NCBI RefSeq assembly: GCF_015864945.1
Contig: NZ_JADYWF010000001.1
Span: forward strand, 992,378 to 1,056,377
From: Salinibacterium sp. NG253
GTDB taxonomy: Bacteria; Actinomycetota; Actinomycetes; Actinomycetales; Microbacteriaceae
DNA: 64,000 bases
Direction of reading: 5' to 3'
A program made the position numbers and the translations under genes. A model generated the notes under the pieces. That model saw only the letters and a program-made list of their open reading frames with translations, ran no database searches and was not told the origin of the DNA. How positions within the stretch are numbered: position 1 is the first letter of the stretch; each line of letters starts with the position of its first letter. Positions 1-8,648 of the stretch are shown one piece after another.

Positions 1-86
1 CGGTCCTGGGGCTTGGAATGCGAGCGCTCGCCGCTAGCAACGGTGCTTTTGCGCCGTGTTTCGACGAAAACATGTGGTTTCGTAGT

Positions 87-108
87 CGTACCCCGTTCGC
101 GGGGTGCG
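87..108. terminator. 9-bp hairpin with TTCG tetraloop
   Basis: Arms 87-95 and 100-108 pair over nine positions with one G-T pair, closed by TTCG on the plus strand. The GC-rich stem and stable loop fit a transcription terminator or stable RNA hairpin. No clear T-tract follows on either strand, so the direction is undecided. Confidence 0.4.
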
Positions 109-300
109 GAATTCGTCGAAAACTGTAGATTAGGGCTACTTTTTCACCTGAATTCACGAATTGTCCCCCGAGAGTCCCCCTAAAAACCGACTTTGTTAGT
201 TGTTTGCATGATGCAGAATATTAACTGCTAGGTGGATCTCCATAGGAGTTACACCGCCAAAGGTTGGCCGACTAGGGTAAGCGGGCCAATTCTTTGGGGG

Positions 301-337
301 CGGATCAGGACGATATTCGGGTTATCGTCCTGATCCG
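301..337. repeat. 14-bp perfect inverted repeat
   Basis: Arms 301-314 and 324-337 are perfectly complementary over 14 bp with a 9-nt loop. A second perfect hairpin follows 9 bp later at 347-388. Neither has a T-tract, so they may be terminators, RNA processing elements or part of a small RNA. Confidence 0.6.
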
Positions 338-346
338 GGTTCTAGC

Positions 347-388
347 GAAGGACCGGAGAAGTGCTTCTTATAGCCACTCCGGTCCTTC
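347..388. repeat. 12-bp perfect inverted repeat
   Basis: Arms 347-358 and 377-388 pair perfectly over 12 bp around an 18-nt loop. It sits in tandem with the hairpin at 301-337. Confidence 0.6.
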
Positions 389-600
389 CGCCTTTAACCC
401 GCCTGCGGGCTGCGCTCGGCGTGTGGCCCGTCCGTGCAGGTTCAGCCAACGTTCGCCTGCCGGGTCGAACAGCGACTCACTCCAGCACCCTTCAGAGCGC
501 ACCGCGAACCCGCCAGCGGGGCTCTAGCGCCTCAGGCGCCCTTGGGCGCACCCAAGCAACGCGCAACGTCTGCGACGCCTGTAGGGCGCAAGCAGAGCGG

Positions 601-1650
601 TTAAACGCTGACGCTGTCGACGCGAGGAATCTCGAGCCAGATGTCGACGACATCCTCTTCGAGAGAGTCTTGGCCGAGAGCGCTGGATTCGCCATCGCCG
701 GCGCTGTGTAGCCCGACGACCGTGATCGCGACATCCGACCCTTCAGGAACAGTGCGAGCAATCACTTTGTCGGCGCTGGTTGATTGGATCGCCTGCGCGA
801 GACGGTTGAGCACCCGATCGAGATCTTCGTCAGAGAGGTCGTCAATTCCCCCCTCGTCAAGAAGAGTGACAGTCGCACCGCGACGGCGAGCGATCATGAC
901 CTGATCGCGCACGGCATCGTTGAGAAGCTTGCGCCCGCGAATCTCGTCGCGGATAGCTCCTTCAAGGTTCAAGCACTCGCGGCGTTCGGCATCCGATAAA
1001 TCACCGTCGGTCTCTTGGATGCGTTCGAGCATCTCAAGCGCCATCATTCCCGTCTGCTCAAGCCGGAACTGTCGCTCATGAACGTGAGCATCCTGCGCGG
1101 CTTGCCAATCGGTTGCTTCCTGCTCAGCAAGCACAAACCGCTGAGCATCCTTGGATGCCTTTGCCAGCCCGCTCGAGAGAACGTGAGAGACGGCCACCCA
1201 TGATGCACTTCCGACGATGCCCAAACTAAAGAGGCCTGCTGGTCCTACGGGACCGAGGCTGAAGGTATGCGCGACAAGGAATCCGATACCCAACCAGGCG
1301 AAGGTGTGGCGCCCACGGGTCGAGGTAATGGTGAGCAGAGTTCCGCTGGCGGCCACGTACCACGTTGCATAGCCCGTGCCGCCCTCACGCGTGAAGTCGA
1401 GCTCATTTGCGACGAGCAGTGAGATCGCAACGACCGTGGCGAAGTTGAAGGTCGCCATCCAGATCGGCATTCGCACGGGGCCCCACGGCACCAGGCTGAC
1501 AACCGTTGCGATGCCGTAAAGAACCATCGCAACATAGATCGGACCGGGTCGGTCAGGGATATCAATCGTGTAGTTCGCCAAGACGATGTGGTACGCCGAG
1601 AAGAGCGCAGCCATGCCGACGATTAGGTAACGAGGAACTCCGATATTCAC
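601..1650 (-). CDS. membrane protein resembling a degenerate histidine kinase
   Basis: 349-residue protein. The first ~160 residues form several membrane segments. A helical cytoplasmic part follows from about residue 175, with a charged region (residues 190-250) where a kinase would carry its dimerisation helices. The C-terminus (VLNRLAQAIQ, then ITVVGL and DIWLEIP) has the spacing of a HATPase fold, but I see no phosphoacceptor His motif and no N, G1 or G2 box. It is the last gene of a three-gene unit and overlaps the preceding kinase gene by 4 nt, so the products are probably made together. I infer a non-catalytic partner or sensory subunit of that kinase. The exact function is unknown. 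Confidence 0.75.
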   Translation of the reverse strand: MNIGVPRYLIVGMAALFSAYHIVLANYTIDIPDRPGPIYVAMVLYGIATVVSLVPWGPVRMPIWMATFNFATVVAISLLVANELDFTREGGTGYATWYVAASGTLLTITSTRGRHTFAWLGIGFLVAHTFSLGPVGPAGLFSLGIVGSASWVAVSHVLSSGLAKASKDAQRFVLAEQEATDWQAAQDAHVHERQFRLEQTGMMALEMLERIQETDGDLSDAERRECLNLEGAIRDEIRGRKLLNDAVRDQVMIARRRGATVTLLDEGGIDDLSDEDLDRVLNRLAQAIQSTSADKVIARTVPEGSDVAITVVGLHSAGDGESSALGQDSLEEDVVDIWLEIPRVDSVSV

Positions 1651-2936
1651 AGATCATCCCCCTCGGCGTCGTTCCTGATAGTGCGCACACTTTCAGTGTT
1701 TATCTCGTCGCTGCGATTGCCGTGCGGCCACTGGATACAGATTTGAGTTCCCGCACCAGGCACTGAGGCGATTGCGGTTCGACCGCCAGCGTTGGCGACT
1801 CGCTCCACAATCGACACTCGCACGCCCAAGCGTTCTTGCGGCACGGAGTCCAAATCGAATCCCGCTCCGGTATCGGTGACAAGAATTTCGATGCCGTTGC
1901 CTTCGAGACCGCGAACCTCGACGCTGCGTTGAGTATCTGAAGCACCCGCGTGCTGAATGCTGTTCATCATCGCCTGCACGGCAGCGGAGTGCACCGCTTC
2001 TGCCGCGACCACAGGAAGCGAGCGTGCTCCGACGCTGCGCACAGCACACGTGAAGTTCGACGCGAGCAACTCTGCAGAAGTAATAACCCGCTGTGCAAGA
2101 TCGGTGGCTTGCACAGTAGAGATGTCGTCAGGCGACGTTGCGGCCGCTTCCCGCAAGTGGCCTATAGCGTTGCCCGCCATGACCGCGGCCAGCCTTTCGG
2201 CTTCTGGCGTGTAGGCGCGAGCGGCGGAAATCAGGGTTGTGAGCACGCTGTCGTGCACGATCGAGTCAACCTGCACGCGTTCGACTTCAGTCGCGTGTTG
2301 GCGAACCGCGTTTCCGTACCGGAGCAGCGCGGTTGCTTGAGCACTGTCAACGTTGGATGCTGCCTGCCGAAGCATCGTGACGATGATCATGATCGCACTG
2401 CCGAGAATGAGGGCATAGAACGTTTCGAGTACAGCAAGCTGCCACGGGGCACCGCCGCCCACCGGGAGGATGCGCACGATGAGGTACACCAGCGGCGCAG
2501 CAAAAAGGTAGATGGTTGCGAGCACCCTGTTGAACGCAATCGCGGCCATCGCTGTCGCTACCGTGATGAGGTAGTTCAGCCAGTGAATTCCACTAAAAAC
2601 TTCGACGCCAGGGATGACCGTGAACGGCCAACTCAGCAGCGCAAGAAAGTAAACAACCGCGAAGGTGCCGTGCATGAATCGCACGGCTTTGTTGGCAAAC
2701 GAGGCAACGACAACCACGATGAGCATTCCGAACAACGCCGGAACAAAGATCATCAACCACCACGGCTGCGCTTCGCCCGCTTGGCCCAAGAGCCACGGGA
2801 GCGTTTGGGCGCCAAAGACCAGACCGATGACCGCTACGGAGCGCGAAATAACCCGCTCAACCTGTTTGCGGCTGATCGGGTTTCGCGGCTGCTTTACCGT
2901 CGGCGCCGGTCGCGCCACAGCCAGGCTAGTGGCCAT
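1647..2936 (-). CDS. sensor histidine kinase (HisKA_3/HATPase type)
   Basis: 429 residues from the ATG at 2936, which overlaps the end of the response regulator gene by 11 nt. An upstream in-frame start would lie deeper in that gene and is less likely. Residues ~30-190 contain about six membrane segments. His228 in the VHDSV motif is the likely phosphoacceptor. The ATPase part carries an N box (NSIQHAG), a G1 box (DTGAGF) and a glycine-rich end (GVRVSIVERV, then PGAGT). Kinases of this NarL/DegS-like class phosphorylate LuxR-type regulators, and one is encoded immediately upstream. The signal sensed cannot be read from the sequence. Confidence 0.88.
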   Translation of the reverse strand: MATSLAVARPAPTVKQPRNPISRKQVERVISRSVAVIGLVFGAQTLPWLLGQAGEAQPWWLMIFVPALFGMLIVVVVASFANKAVRFMHGTFAVVYFLALLSWPFTVIPGVEVFSGIHWLNYLITVATAMAAIAFNRVLATIYLFAAPLVYLIVRILPVGGGAPWQLAVLETFYALILGSAIMIIVTMLRQAASNVDSAQATALLRYGNAVRQHATEVERVQVDSIVHDSVLTTLISAARAYTPEAERLAAVMAGNAIGHLREAAATSPDDISTVQATDLAQRVITSAELLASNFTCAVRSVGARSLPVVAAEAVHSAAVQAMMNSIQHAGASDTQRSVEVRGLEGNGIEILVTDTGAGFDLDSVPQERLGVRVSIVERVANAGGRTAIASVPGAGTQICIQWPHGNRSDEINTESVRTIRNDAEGDDL

Positions 2937-3636
2937 CGCCGCCTTCAGAGTCGAGTCCGGGCAGGATGCCGTCTTCGACTGCGCGGCGCAAGAGGTCGAC
3001 CTTGGTGGGCGCTGGGCGTCCGACCTCGACATACTTCACACGAATACGGTCAAGGTATTCGCGGGCGGTTGAGTAGCCGATTCCCAGCTGCTGGGCGGCA
3101 AGCTTGAGTGGGAGACCCGAAGCGTAGAGGTGCAAGATTTCACGTTCACGGCGACCAAGCTGTGCCTTGGAGAAGTCACGGTCGGCGTCGATAGCGGTGG
3201 CCCACTCAAGGTTGTTGAGCACCTCGCCGCGGGCGACGGTAGCCGCTGCTGCGAGCACGGTCTTGGTGGCTGACGATTTAGGGATCACTCCGGCAGCTCC
3301 GGCGGCAAGTGCCTCTCGCACGCTGGCGACGCGGTCAGCGATGCTGTGCACCAGCACAGCAGAGCCGGTAGCCTGAACGTTTTTGACGTTGTCGGTGACG
3401 GTCGAGCCATCACCGAGCGACAGGTCGAGCACAACGACATCAACTTCACGGCCGTTGAGGCCCTCTACAAGTTCTTTCACGGTTGCTGCGGCGAGAACGA
3501 AGTCGTATCCCTCATCAATAAAGGCAGCCTTGAGTCCCAATCGGACTGATTCGTGGTCATCGACAACAGCGACGGTGATTTTGCGCTGGGCACTCTCACT
3601 GGGCGTTTCTGTCCCGGATGGTTCTGTCTGGGCCAT
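2926..3636 (-). CDS. LuxR/NarL-family response regulator
   Basis: 236 residues. The start at 3636 is chosen because AGGAGG lies 6 nt upstream; an in-frame start 54 nt further up lacks such a site. The receiver domain (about residues 20-135) has the acidic pair in VVDDHES and the phosphorylatable Asp in VVVLDLSLG. A LuxR-type helix-turn-helix follows (GRREREILHLYASGLPLK onward). It is the first gene of the three-gene signalling unit and overlaps the kinase gene. Targets are unknown. GAGAGTCCCCC motifs occur near 170 and 13829, but nothing ties them to this protein. Confidence 0.9.
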   Translation of the reverse strand: MAQTEPSGTETPSESAQRKITVAVVDDHESVRLGLKAAFIDEGYDFVLAAATVKELVEGLNGREVDVVVLDLSLGDGSTVTDNVKNVQATGSAVLVHSIADRVASVREALAAGAAGVIPKSSATKTVLAAAATVARGEVLNNLEWATAIDADRDFSKAQLGRREREILHLYASGLPLKLAAQQLGIGYSTAREYLDRIRVKYVEVGRPAPTKVDLLRRAVEDGILPGLDSEGGDGH

Positions 3637-3717
3637 GTGGCGTCCTCCTGAGTTTCTGTCCCCCATAGTAGTGCGAGAGAGCGCGAACATGCGGCTTTGT
3701 CACCCCAACACACTGAG

Positions 3718-4950
3718 CTATTTACGTGTGAACGTTCCCACAGCCTCGACATGGTGAGTGTGCGGGAAGAGATCGAATGCTCGAACTCCTGAGAGCTCGT
3801 AGCCGCGCTCGGAGAAGAAGGCAACATCCCGCGCAAAAGCAACGGGGTCGCACGCCACATAAACGATCTGCGCGGGGCGCGCCTTGGCAACGAGGTCGAC
3901 AACTTCCCGGCCCGCGCCAGAACGAGGCGGGTCAAGAATGATCGTTGAACGCTCTAGACGGTCACGCTCAACAGCAGTTGCTTCCTTCAGGTGCTGGCGC
4001 AGCCAACGGTCAACGCGGCCTGTTTCGGCATGAGCGCCCAACCATTCCGAGAGGTTATTGGCGGCGTGGTCGGTGGCCGACGACTCCGCTTCCACCGTGG
4101 TGATCTTGGTTGCTGGACCAAACTTGTCCCCCACTGCCGCTGCGAAGAGTCCCACTCCTCCATACAAATCGAGGTTGGATGCCGCGGGGTCAAACAGTGC
4201 GGGATCAATAGCGTCTTGCACGGCAGACGTCAGCATCGCGGCGGCGCCGTGGTGCACTTGCCAGAACCCGGAATCGAGCAACGTGAATTCGCGCTCCCCT
4301 ACCGTCTCGGTAATGACCTGCGGCTTCTGCTTGCCCATAATCAGGCGAACGCCGCCCGAGCTGGGGTTCAGGATGTCCACGCGCTCGAACCCATCGAAGT
4401 TCTCGCCGAGCGGTGCTCCGGCAGAGAGTTCGGGGGTTGCCAAAGGAAGATCGGCGACAGAAATCACACGGTGGGAACGAGCCGCAAACGGACCGATATT
4501 GCCGTGTTCGTCGACGTGCAGGCTGACGCGGGTGCGCCATCCGAGTCCCTTGCGTTCATCGTCACCCGGCACTGCTTCGACGAGAGGAGCGAGCGAGACT
4601 TTTGCCATGCGCTCGAGCGATTCGTTGAGAATCTGTGCCTTGAGCACACGCTGATGACCGAGCTCGATGTGGCCAAACTCGGCGCCACCGGCGCGATTGT
4701 CGGGGTCGCGGTCAACACTCGCGGCTGACCACACATGCTCTTGGCGGTGCTCACTCGGCGTGATGACCTTCACCGTTTCGGCGCGCCAGAACGACTTCTT
4801 GTTGTCGTCTGTGATGCGCGCTTGCACGCGTTCACCCGGGATCGCGTCGGAGACGAAAACGACACGACCATCGTGCCGCGCCACACTGACACCCCCGTGC
4901 GCAATGTTGGTAACGTCTACTTCGATCATTCGGCCAAGCAATTCACCCAT
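3718..4950 (-). CDS. TRAM-domain class I RNA (uracil-C5)-methyltransferase, TrmA/RlmD-like
   Basis: 410 residues. An N-terminal TRAM domain (about 1-60, RNA binding) is followed by a SAM-dependent methyltransferase domain with motif LDLYGGVGLFAAAVGD. The DPPRSGAG motif and the catalytic cysteine in VYVACDP (Cys367) are present, then the C-terminal HTHHVE signature. Members methylate C5 of uridine in rRNA or tRNA. The cysteines that bind a 4Fe-4S cluster in RlmD are absent: the matching region around residue 88 reads RAGGAEFGHIE. It is therefore a cluster-free member. The RNA substrate cannot be assigned from sequence. It is divergent from maf with only 21 bp between starts. Confidence 0.88.
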   Translation of the reverse strand: MGELLGRMIEVDVTNIAHGGVSVARHDGRVVFVSDAIPGERVQARITDDNKKSFWRAETVKVITPSEHRQEHVWSAASVDRDPDNRAGGAEFGHIELGHQRVLKAQILNESLERMAKVSLAPLVEAVPGDDERKGLGWRTRVSLHVDEHGNIGPFAARSHRVISVADLPLATPELSAGAPLGENFDGFERVDILNPSSGGVRLIMGKQKPQVITETVGEREFTLLDSGFWQVHHGAAAMLTSAVQDAIDPALFDPAASNLDLYGGVGLFAAAVGDKFGPATKITTVEAESSATDHAANNLSEWLGAHAETGRVDRWLRQHLKEATAVERDRLERSTIILDPPRSGAGREVVDLVAKARPAQIVYVACDPVAFARDVAFFSERGYELSGVRAFDLFPHTHHVEAVGTFTRK

Positions 4951-4971
4951 CCCTTGAGCATAGGAGCCTTT

Positions 4972-5616
4972 GTGCGCCTTTATCTTGCTTCGACCTCTCC
5001 CGCGCGTCTGGCCACGCTGCGCGCGGCTGGTGTCGACCCCGTACTTTTGGCCTCTGGCGTTGACGAAGACGCGGTGGCTGCCGCCGCTCCTGGTCCCCTT
5101 GACGGCCCCGCGCTTGTTGAGTTGTTGGCGCGTGCCAAGGCTGAAGCCGTTGTTGGCGCCCTCGTGAACGGTGCCCCCATCGACGGCTTCATTCTCGGCG
5201 GTGATTCCGCGTTCGAATTGGATGGCGAATTATTCGGAAAGCCGCACGAACCCGAGATTGCGCGGCAGCGCTGGCTCGCACAGCGGGGTCGCACCGGAGT
5301 GTTGCACTCCGGCCACTGGCTCATTGACCACCGCGGCGGCGAGGTGCAAGGAGCCACCGGTGCCGTCTCGAGCGCCAGCGTGAGTTTCGCCTCCAACATC
5401 ACTGATTCTGAAATCGATGCGTATGTCGCCACGGGCGAGCCGTTGAAAGTCGCGGGCTCGTTCACGATTGACAGTCTCGGCGCGGCCTTTATCGAGAGCA
5501 TCGAAGGCGATCCGCACGCCGTCGTGGGGCTTTCGGTGTCGTTGGTGCGTCAACTCATGCGGGAATTCGACGCCGAGTGGACTGAGCTCTGGAACATCGA
5601 TCGGCCGTCCCTGTAG
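4972..5616 (+). CDS. maf: Maf-family nucleotide pyrophosphatase
   Basis: 214 residues. It begins at a GTG 5 nt after AGGAG; a TTG 18 nt upstream is in frame but would consume that ribosome site. The N-terminal LASTSPAR motif and the internal GGDSAFELDGELFGKP and SFTIDSLGA motifs are typical of Maf proteins, which hydrolyse non-canonical or modified nucleoside triphosphates to monophosphates and pyrophosphate. In actinobacteria maf commonly sits directly before the biotin carboxylase gene, as here. Longer open sequence upstream on this strand belongs to the divergent methyltransferase region and is not coding. Confidence 0.9.
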   Translation: MRLYLASTSPARLATLRAAGVDPVLLASGVDEDAVAAAAPGPLDGPALVELLARAKAEAVVGALVNGAPIDGFILGGDSAFELDGELFGKPHEPEIARQRWLAQRGRTGVLHSGHWLIDHRGGEVQGATGAVSSASVSFASNITDSEIDAYVATGEPLKVAGSFTIDSLGAAFIESIEGDPHAVVGLSVSLVRQLMREFDAEWTELWNIDRPSL

Positions 5617-5694
5617 GCATTCACAGTGCTTGCCCTCTTTTTTTGTGCGCTTCCGCCCAAGGCTTCGGCCGACATCCCCATAAGCTAGGTCACT

Positions 5695-7449
5695 ATGGCT
5701 CGTATTACGAAGGTACTCATCGCCAACCGCGGAGAGATCGCCGTTCGCGTTATCCGCGCGGCTAAAGACAGTGGCATCGGTTCTGTGGCGGTCTACGCCG
5801 ACCAAGATAGGGATGCCCGGCACGTGAAGCTCGCGGACGAGGCTTATGCCCTCGACGGCTCGACGAGTGCTGAAACGTACCTCGTTATCGACAAGATCCT
5901 GTCGATCGCGCGCCGCTCTGGCGCTGACGCCATTCACCCTGGTTATGGTTTTTTGGCCGAGAACGCCGAGTTTGCTCGCGCTGTCATCGACGCTGGCATC
6001 ATCTGGATTGGCCCGTCTCCTGAAGCAATCGAGAAACTGGGCGACAAGGTTTCGGCCCGCCACATCGCGGAAAAGGTGGGAGCCCCTCTCGCTCCCGGCA
6101 CGCTCAACCCGGTTTCGGGCGCGGCAGAAGTTCTTGACTTCGTTGATCTTCACGGTCTTCCCGTTGCTATCAAGGCAGCATTCGGCGGTGGCGGCCGTGG
6201 CCTCAAGGTTGCACGCACTCGCGAAGAAATCCCCGAGTTGTTCGATTCCGCCACTCGTGAGGCTGTTGCCGCGTTCGGTCGCGGCGAATGCTTCGTGGAG
6301 AAGTACCTCGACCAGCCCCGTCACGTTGAAACTCAGTGTCTTGCGGATGCTCACGGCAACGTCGTCGTGATCTCCACCCGCGACTGCTCCCTGCAGCGTC
6401 GCCACCAGAAGCTTGTGGAAGAAGCCCCGGCCCCGTTCCTCACCGACGAGCAGAACAAAGAACTCTACGAGTCATCCAAAGCGATCCTGCGCGAGGTCGG
6501 CTACCTCGGTGCCGGAACCTGTGAATTCTTGGTCGCCAAGGACGGCACAATCTCGTTCCTCGAAGTAAACACTCGTCTCCAGGTCGAACACCCCGTCTCC
6601 GAAGAAGTCACCGGCATCGACCTCGTACGGGAGCAGTTCCGCATCGCCGAGGGCGGCGTGCTTGACTACGACGACCCCATCCCGCGCGGTCACTCCTTCG
6701 AGTTCCGCATCAACGGTGAGGATGCCGGACTCAACTTCATGCCCTCTCCCGGCCCCGTGCACGTTCTGCGCGTTCCCGGCGGCCCCGGCATCCGTGTTGA
6801 TAGTGGTGTCACGACGGGCGACGAGATCAGCGGCGCCTTTGACTCGCTGCTCGCCAAGCTCATTGTTACCGGTTCCAGCCGGGAGGATGCCCTTGAGCGT
6901 TCACGCCGCGCGCTCGACGAATTCGAGGTTGCTGGTCTTCCCACCGTTCTTCCGTTCCACCGCAAGATCGTTCGCGATCCTGCCTTCACGAGCGAACCGT
7001 TCAGCATTTACACACGCTGGATCGAAACCGACTTCGACAACGACATTGAGCCGTGGACCGGATCACTCGCTGACGAGACGCCCGTCGTAGCCCGCCACAA
7101 CGTGGTCGTTGAGGTCAACGGCAAGCGCGTCGAGGTGAATCTGCCCTCGAAACTCGTCCCGAGCACCTCGACCGGCGCAACCCTCTCGGCCGCTCCGAAG
7201 CGTCGGGCAGCATCCAGCGTCAACACCATCACCGGCGACTCGGTGAAGGCACCGATGCAGGCGACGATCGTGAAGGTCGCGGTTGCCGAGGGCGACAAGG
7301 TCGTCAAGGGCGACCTCATCCTTGTGCTTGAAGCCATGAAGATGGAGCAGCCGCTCGTTGCTCACAAAGACGGCGTTATCGCAACGATGAACGCTACCGT
7401 CGGCCTCACGGTGTCATCGGGTCATTTGCTCCTGAACATCGCAGACTAG
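5695..7449 (+). CDS. accA3: acetyl/propionyl-CoA carboxylase alpha subunit (biotin carboxylase + BCCP)
   Basis: 584 residues, the usual size for actinobacterial alpha subunits of acyl-CoA carboxylase. Residues 1-115 form the N-terminal domain ([20 protein letters not shown]). The ATP-grasp domain follows, with the glycine-rich loop [12 protein letters not shown] and the [14 protein letters not shown] signature. The C-terminal biotinyl domain carries EAMKMEQP, whose Lys is biotinylated. It carboxylates biotin with bicarbonate and ATP; a separate beta subunit, not in this window, transfers CO2 to acetyl- or propionyl-CoA. An intrinsic terminator follows at 7475. Confidence 0.95.
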   Translation: MARITKVLIANRGEIAVRVIRAAKDSGIGSVAVYADQDRDARHVKLADEAYALDGSTSAETYLVIDKILSIARRSGADAIHPGYGFLAENAEFARAVIDAGIIWIGPSPEAIEKLGDKVSARHIAEKVGAPLAPGTLNPVSGAAEVLDFVDLHGLPVAIKAAFGGGGRGLKVARTREEIPELFDSATREAVAAFGRGECFVEKYLDQPRHVETQCLADAHGNVVVISTRDCSLQRRHQKLVEEAPAPFLTDEQNKELYESSKAILREVGYLGAGTCEFLVAKDGTISFLEVNTRLQVEHPVSEEVTGIDLVREQFRIAEGGVLDYDDPIPRGHSFEFRINGEDAGLNFMPSPGPVHVLRVPGGPGIRVDSGVTTGDEISGAFDSLLAKLIVTGSSREDALERSRRALDEFEVAGLPTVLPFHRKIVRDPAFTSEPFSIYTRWIETDFDNDIEPWTGSLADETPVVARHNVVVEVNGKRVEVNLPSKLVPSTSTGATLSAAPKRRAASSVNTITGDSVKAPMQATIVKVAVAEGDKVVKGDLILVLEAMKMEQPLVAHKDGVIATMNATVGLTVSSGHLLLNIAD

Positions 7450-7474
7450 GCCCGGCTGACCCCACAACGTAAAG

Positions 7475-7516
7475 AAGGCCGCACCGCCCGTCATGACGAC
7501 AGGCTGTGCGGCCTTT
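7475..7516 (+). terminator. intrinsic terminator after accA3
   Basis: Arms 7475-7484 and 7506-7515 pair perfectly over 10 bp (AAGGCCGCAC) and are followed by a short T run. The site lies between accA3 and the opposite-strand tRNA gene and could work in both directions. Confidence 0.8.
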
Positions 7517-7521
7517 ACAGT

Positions 7522-7597
7522 TGGTGGACCCTAGGAGATTTGAACTCCTGACCTCCTCGATGCGAACGAGGCGCGCTACCAACTGCGCCAAGGGCCC
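7522..7597 (-). tRNA. tRNA-Ala (anticodon CGC)
   Basis: Full cloverleaf: 7-bp acceptor stem (GGGCCCT with AGGGTCC), D stem GCGC/GCGC, anticodon stem CCTCG/CGAGG with loop TTCGCAT (anticodon CGC, reading GCG), T arm AGGAG-TTCAAAT-CTCCT, and encoded CCA at 7522-7524. Confidence 0.95.
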
Positions 7598-7674
7598 GTA
7601 CTGCAAACCCAACGATATCACTCAGGAAACATCATGCGGCACCTGACTTCACGCGCCGCGGCACGCCGCAAGGA

Positions 7675-8529
7675 TTACGGCATCAGTCCAAGCTTGCGCG
7701 CGGTCGAGACTGCCGTAAAACGTGACGACGCATCGAGCTTCTTCATGGCGCTACCGAGGTATCCCTTAACCGTTTGTTCGGTGAGCGAGAGAAGAGCAGC
7801 CGTTCGAGCGTTGCTGTAGCCAAGCGCCACGCACGAAAGCACATCCGTCTCTCGAGGCGAAAGTTGCACCGTCGATCGGGCAAGTGCGTCGTCGCGACCG
7901 CCACACACCGCTTGCGAAAGTCCGCGCCCGATCTCGTGGAGCTTCTGCCTCACATCGCGGTCCGAGACCGTCGCCGCAAGCTGGCGCAGCTGCGCAAACT
8001 GCTCCCTCAGGTGCTCCTCCGCGACCGGAGACAATCCCCCACCCTGATTCGACCGCAATGCCACCATTCGACGGGTAACCTCATCCCGAATGGCGAGCTC
8101 GTTTCCGAGTGCGGTAGCGATCGCCACCGCCGGTCGAGCCGCAGCCGTATCTGGCTCGACGAGAGAGTGTGATCCGGCATAAATCAACCCGCGCAGTGTT
8201 CCTCCGGCAATGATCGGAATCGCCAAAAGCGAGACAACTCCTTCGCCCAACACAGCGCCGTCATAGTCGTGAGTAATGTCAGCCGAATGCTCGTAATCAC
8301 GCGTAAACCGCGGGCTGCGTTGCGCCATAGCCAACCCACCAAGCCCACGCTCTCGCCGCACCTTGAGCCCATCGAGGTTGCCAGTGCGAGCACCGCTGAA
8401 GGCACTGACGGTGAGCTCTATGCCCGAGGTGAGACCGCCAAACGACAGGCTGAAGCCAGTGCTCGCGGCGATCTCGCGAGTGGCCTGCTGGATCAATTCG
8501 AAGTCACTTGGTTCAGACATCTGCGTCAT
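7675..8529 (-). CDS. GAF domain-LuxR transcriptional regulator
   Basis: 284 residues. A GAF-like sensory domain (about residues 8-160) is followed by a helical linker and a C-terminal LuxR helix-turn-helix (LSPRETDVLSCVALGYSNARTA onward). There is no receiver domain, so it probably binds a small ligand directly. It is divergent from prpE with about 120 bp between starts, which makes it the likely regulator of the prpE-DUF485-actP operon; that is inference from position. A second in-frame ATG three codons in (8520) is an alternative start. Confidence 0.85.
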   Translation of the reverse strand: MTQMSEPSDFELIQQATREIAASTGFSLSFGGLTSGIELTVSAFSGARTGNLDGLKVRRERGLGGLAMAQRSPRFTRDYEHSADITHDYDGAVLGEGVVSLLAIPIIAGGTLRGLIYAGSHSLVEPDTAAARPAVAIATALGNELAIRDEVTRRMVALRSNQGGGLSPVAEEHLREQFAQLRQLAATVSDRDVRQKLHEIGRGLSQAVCGGRDDALARSTVQLSPRETDVLSCVALGYSNARTAALLSLTEQTVKGYLGSAMKKLDASSRFTAVSTARKLGLMP

Positions 8530-8648
8530 TGCGGATTCCCAACTTTCGGGGGTATTACGTTCGGTACGCCCCTCCGTAATCTGAGGCTAGCACGGGATTC
8601 TTCAGCCCCCACTGAGAATCCACATCAAGCATTTCAAAGGAGAAATTG

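Larger units (their letters stand above)
1..600. other. non-coding region with several hairpins
   Basis: I find no convincing gene in this stretch. Short open frames here lack ribosome binding sites and recognisable protein sequence. It lies downstream of the minus-strand signalling operon that ends at 601 and holds several palindromes: 87-108, 301-337, 347-388, 541-556, and two copies of CCCGC-YR-GCGGG at 398-409 and 509-520. Part of it may be a promoter for a gene beyond the left edge. Confidence 0.6.

Noticed and set aside
1950-3107. 385-codon open frame on the plus strand
   Set aside because: It runs antisense to the histidine kinase and regulator genes, has no family similarity and a composition rich in His, Arg and Cys, typical of a shadow frame in GC-rich DNA.
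5230-6405. 391-codon open frame on the minus strand
   Set aside because: It is antisense to maf and the biotin carboxylase gene, both clearly real, and resembles no protein.
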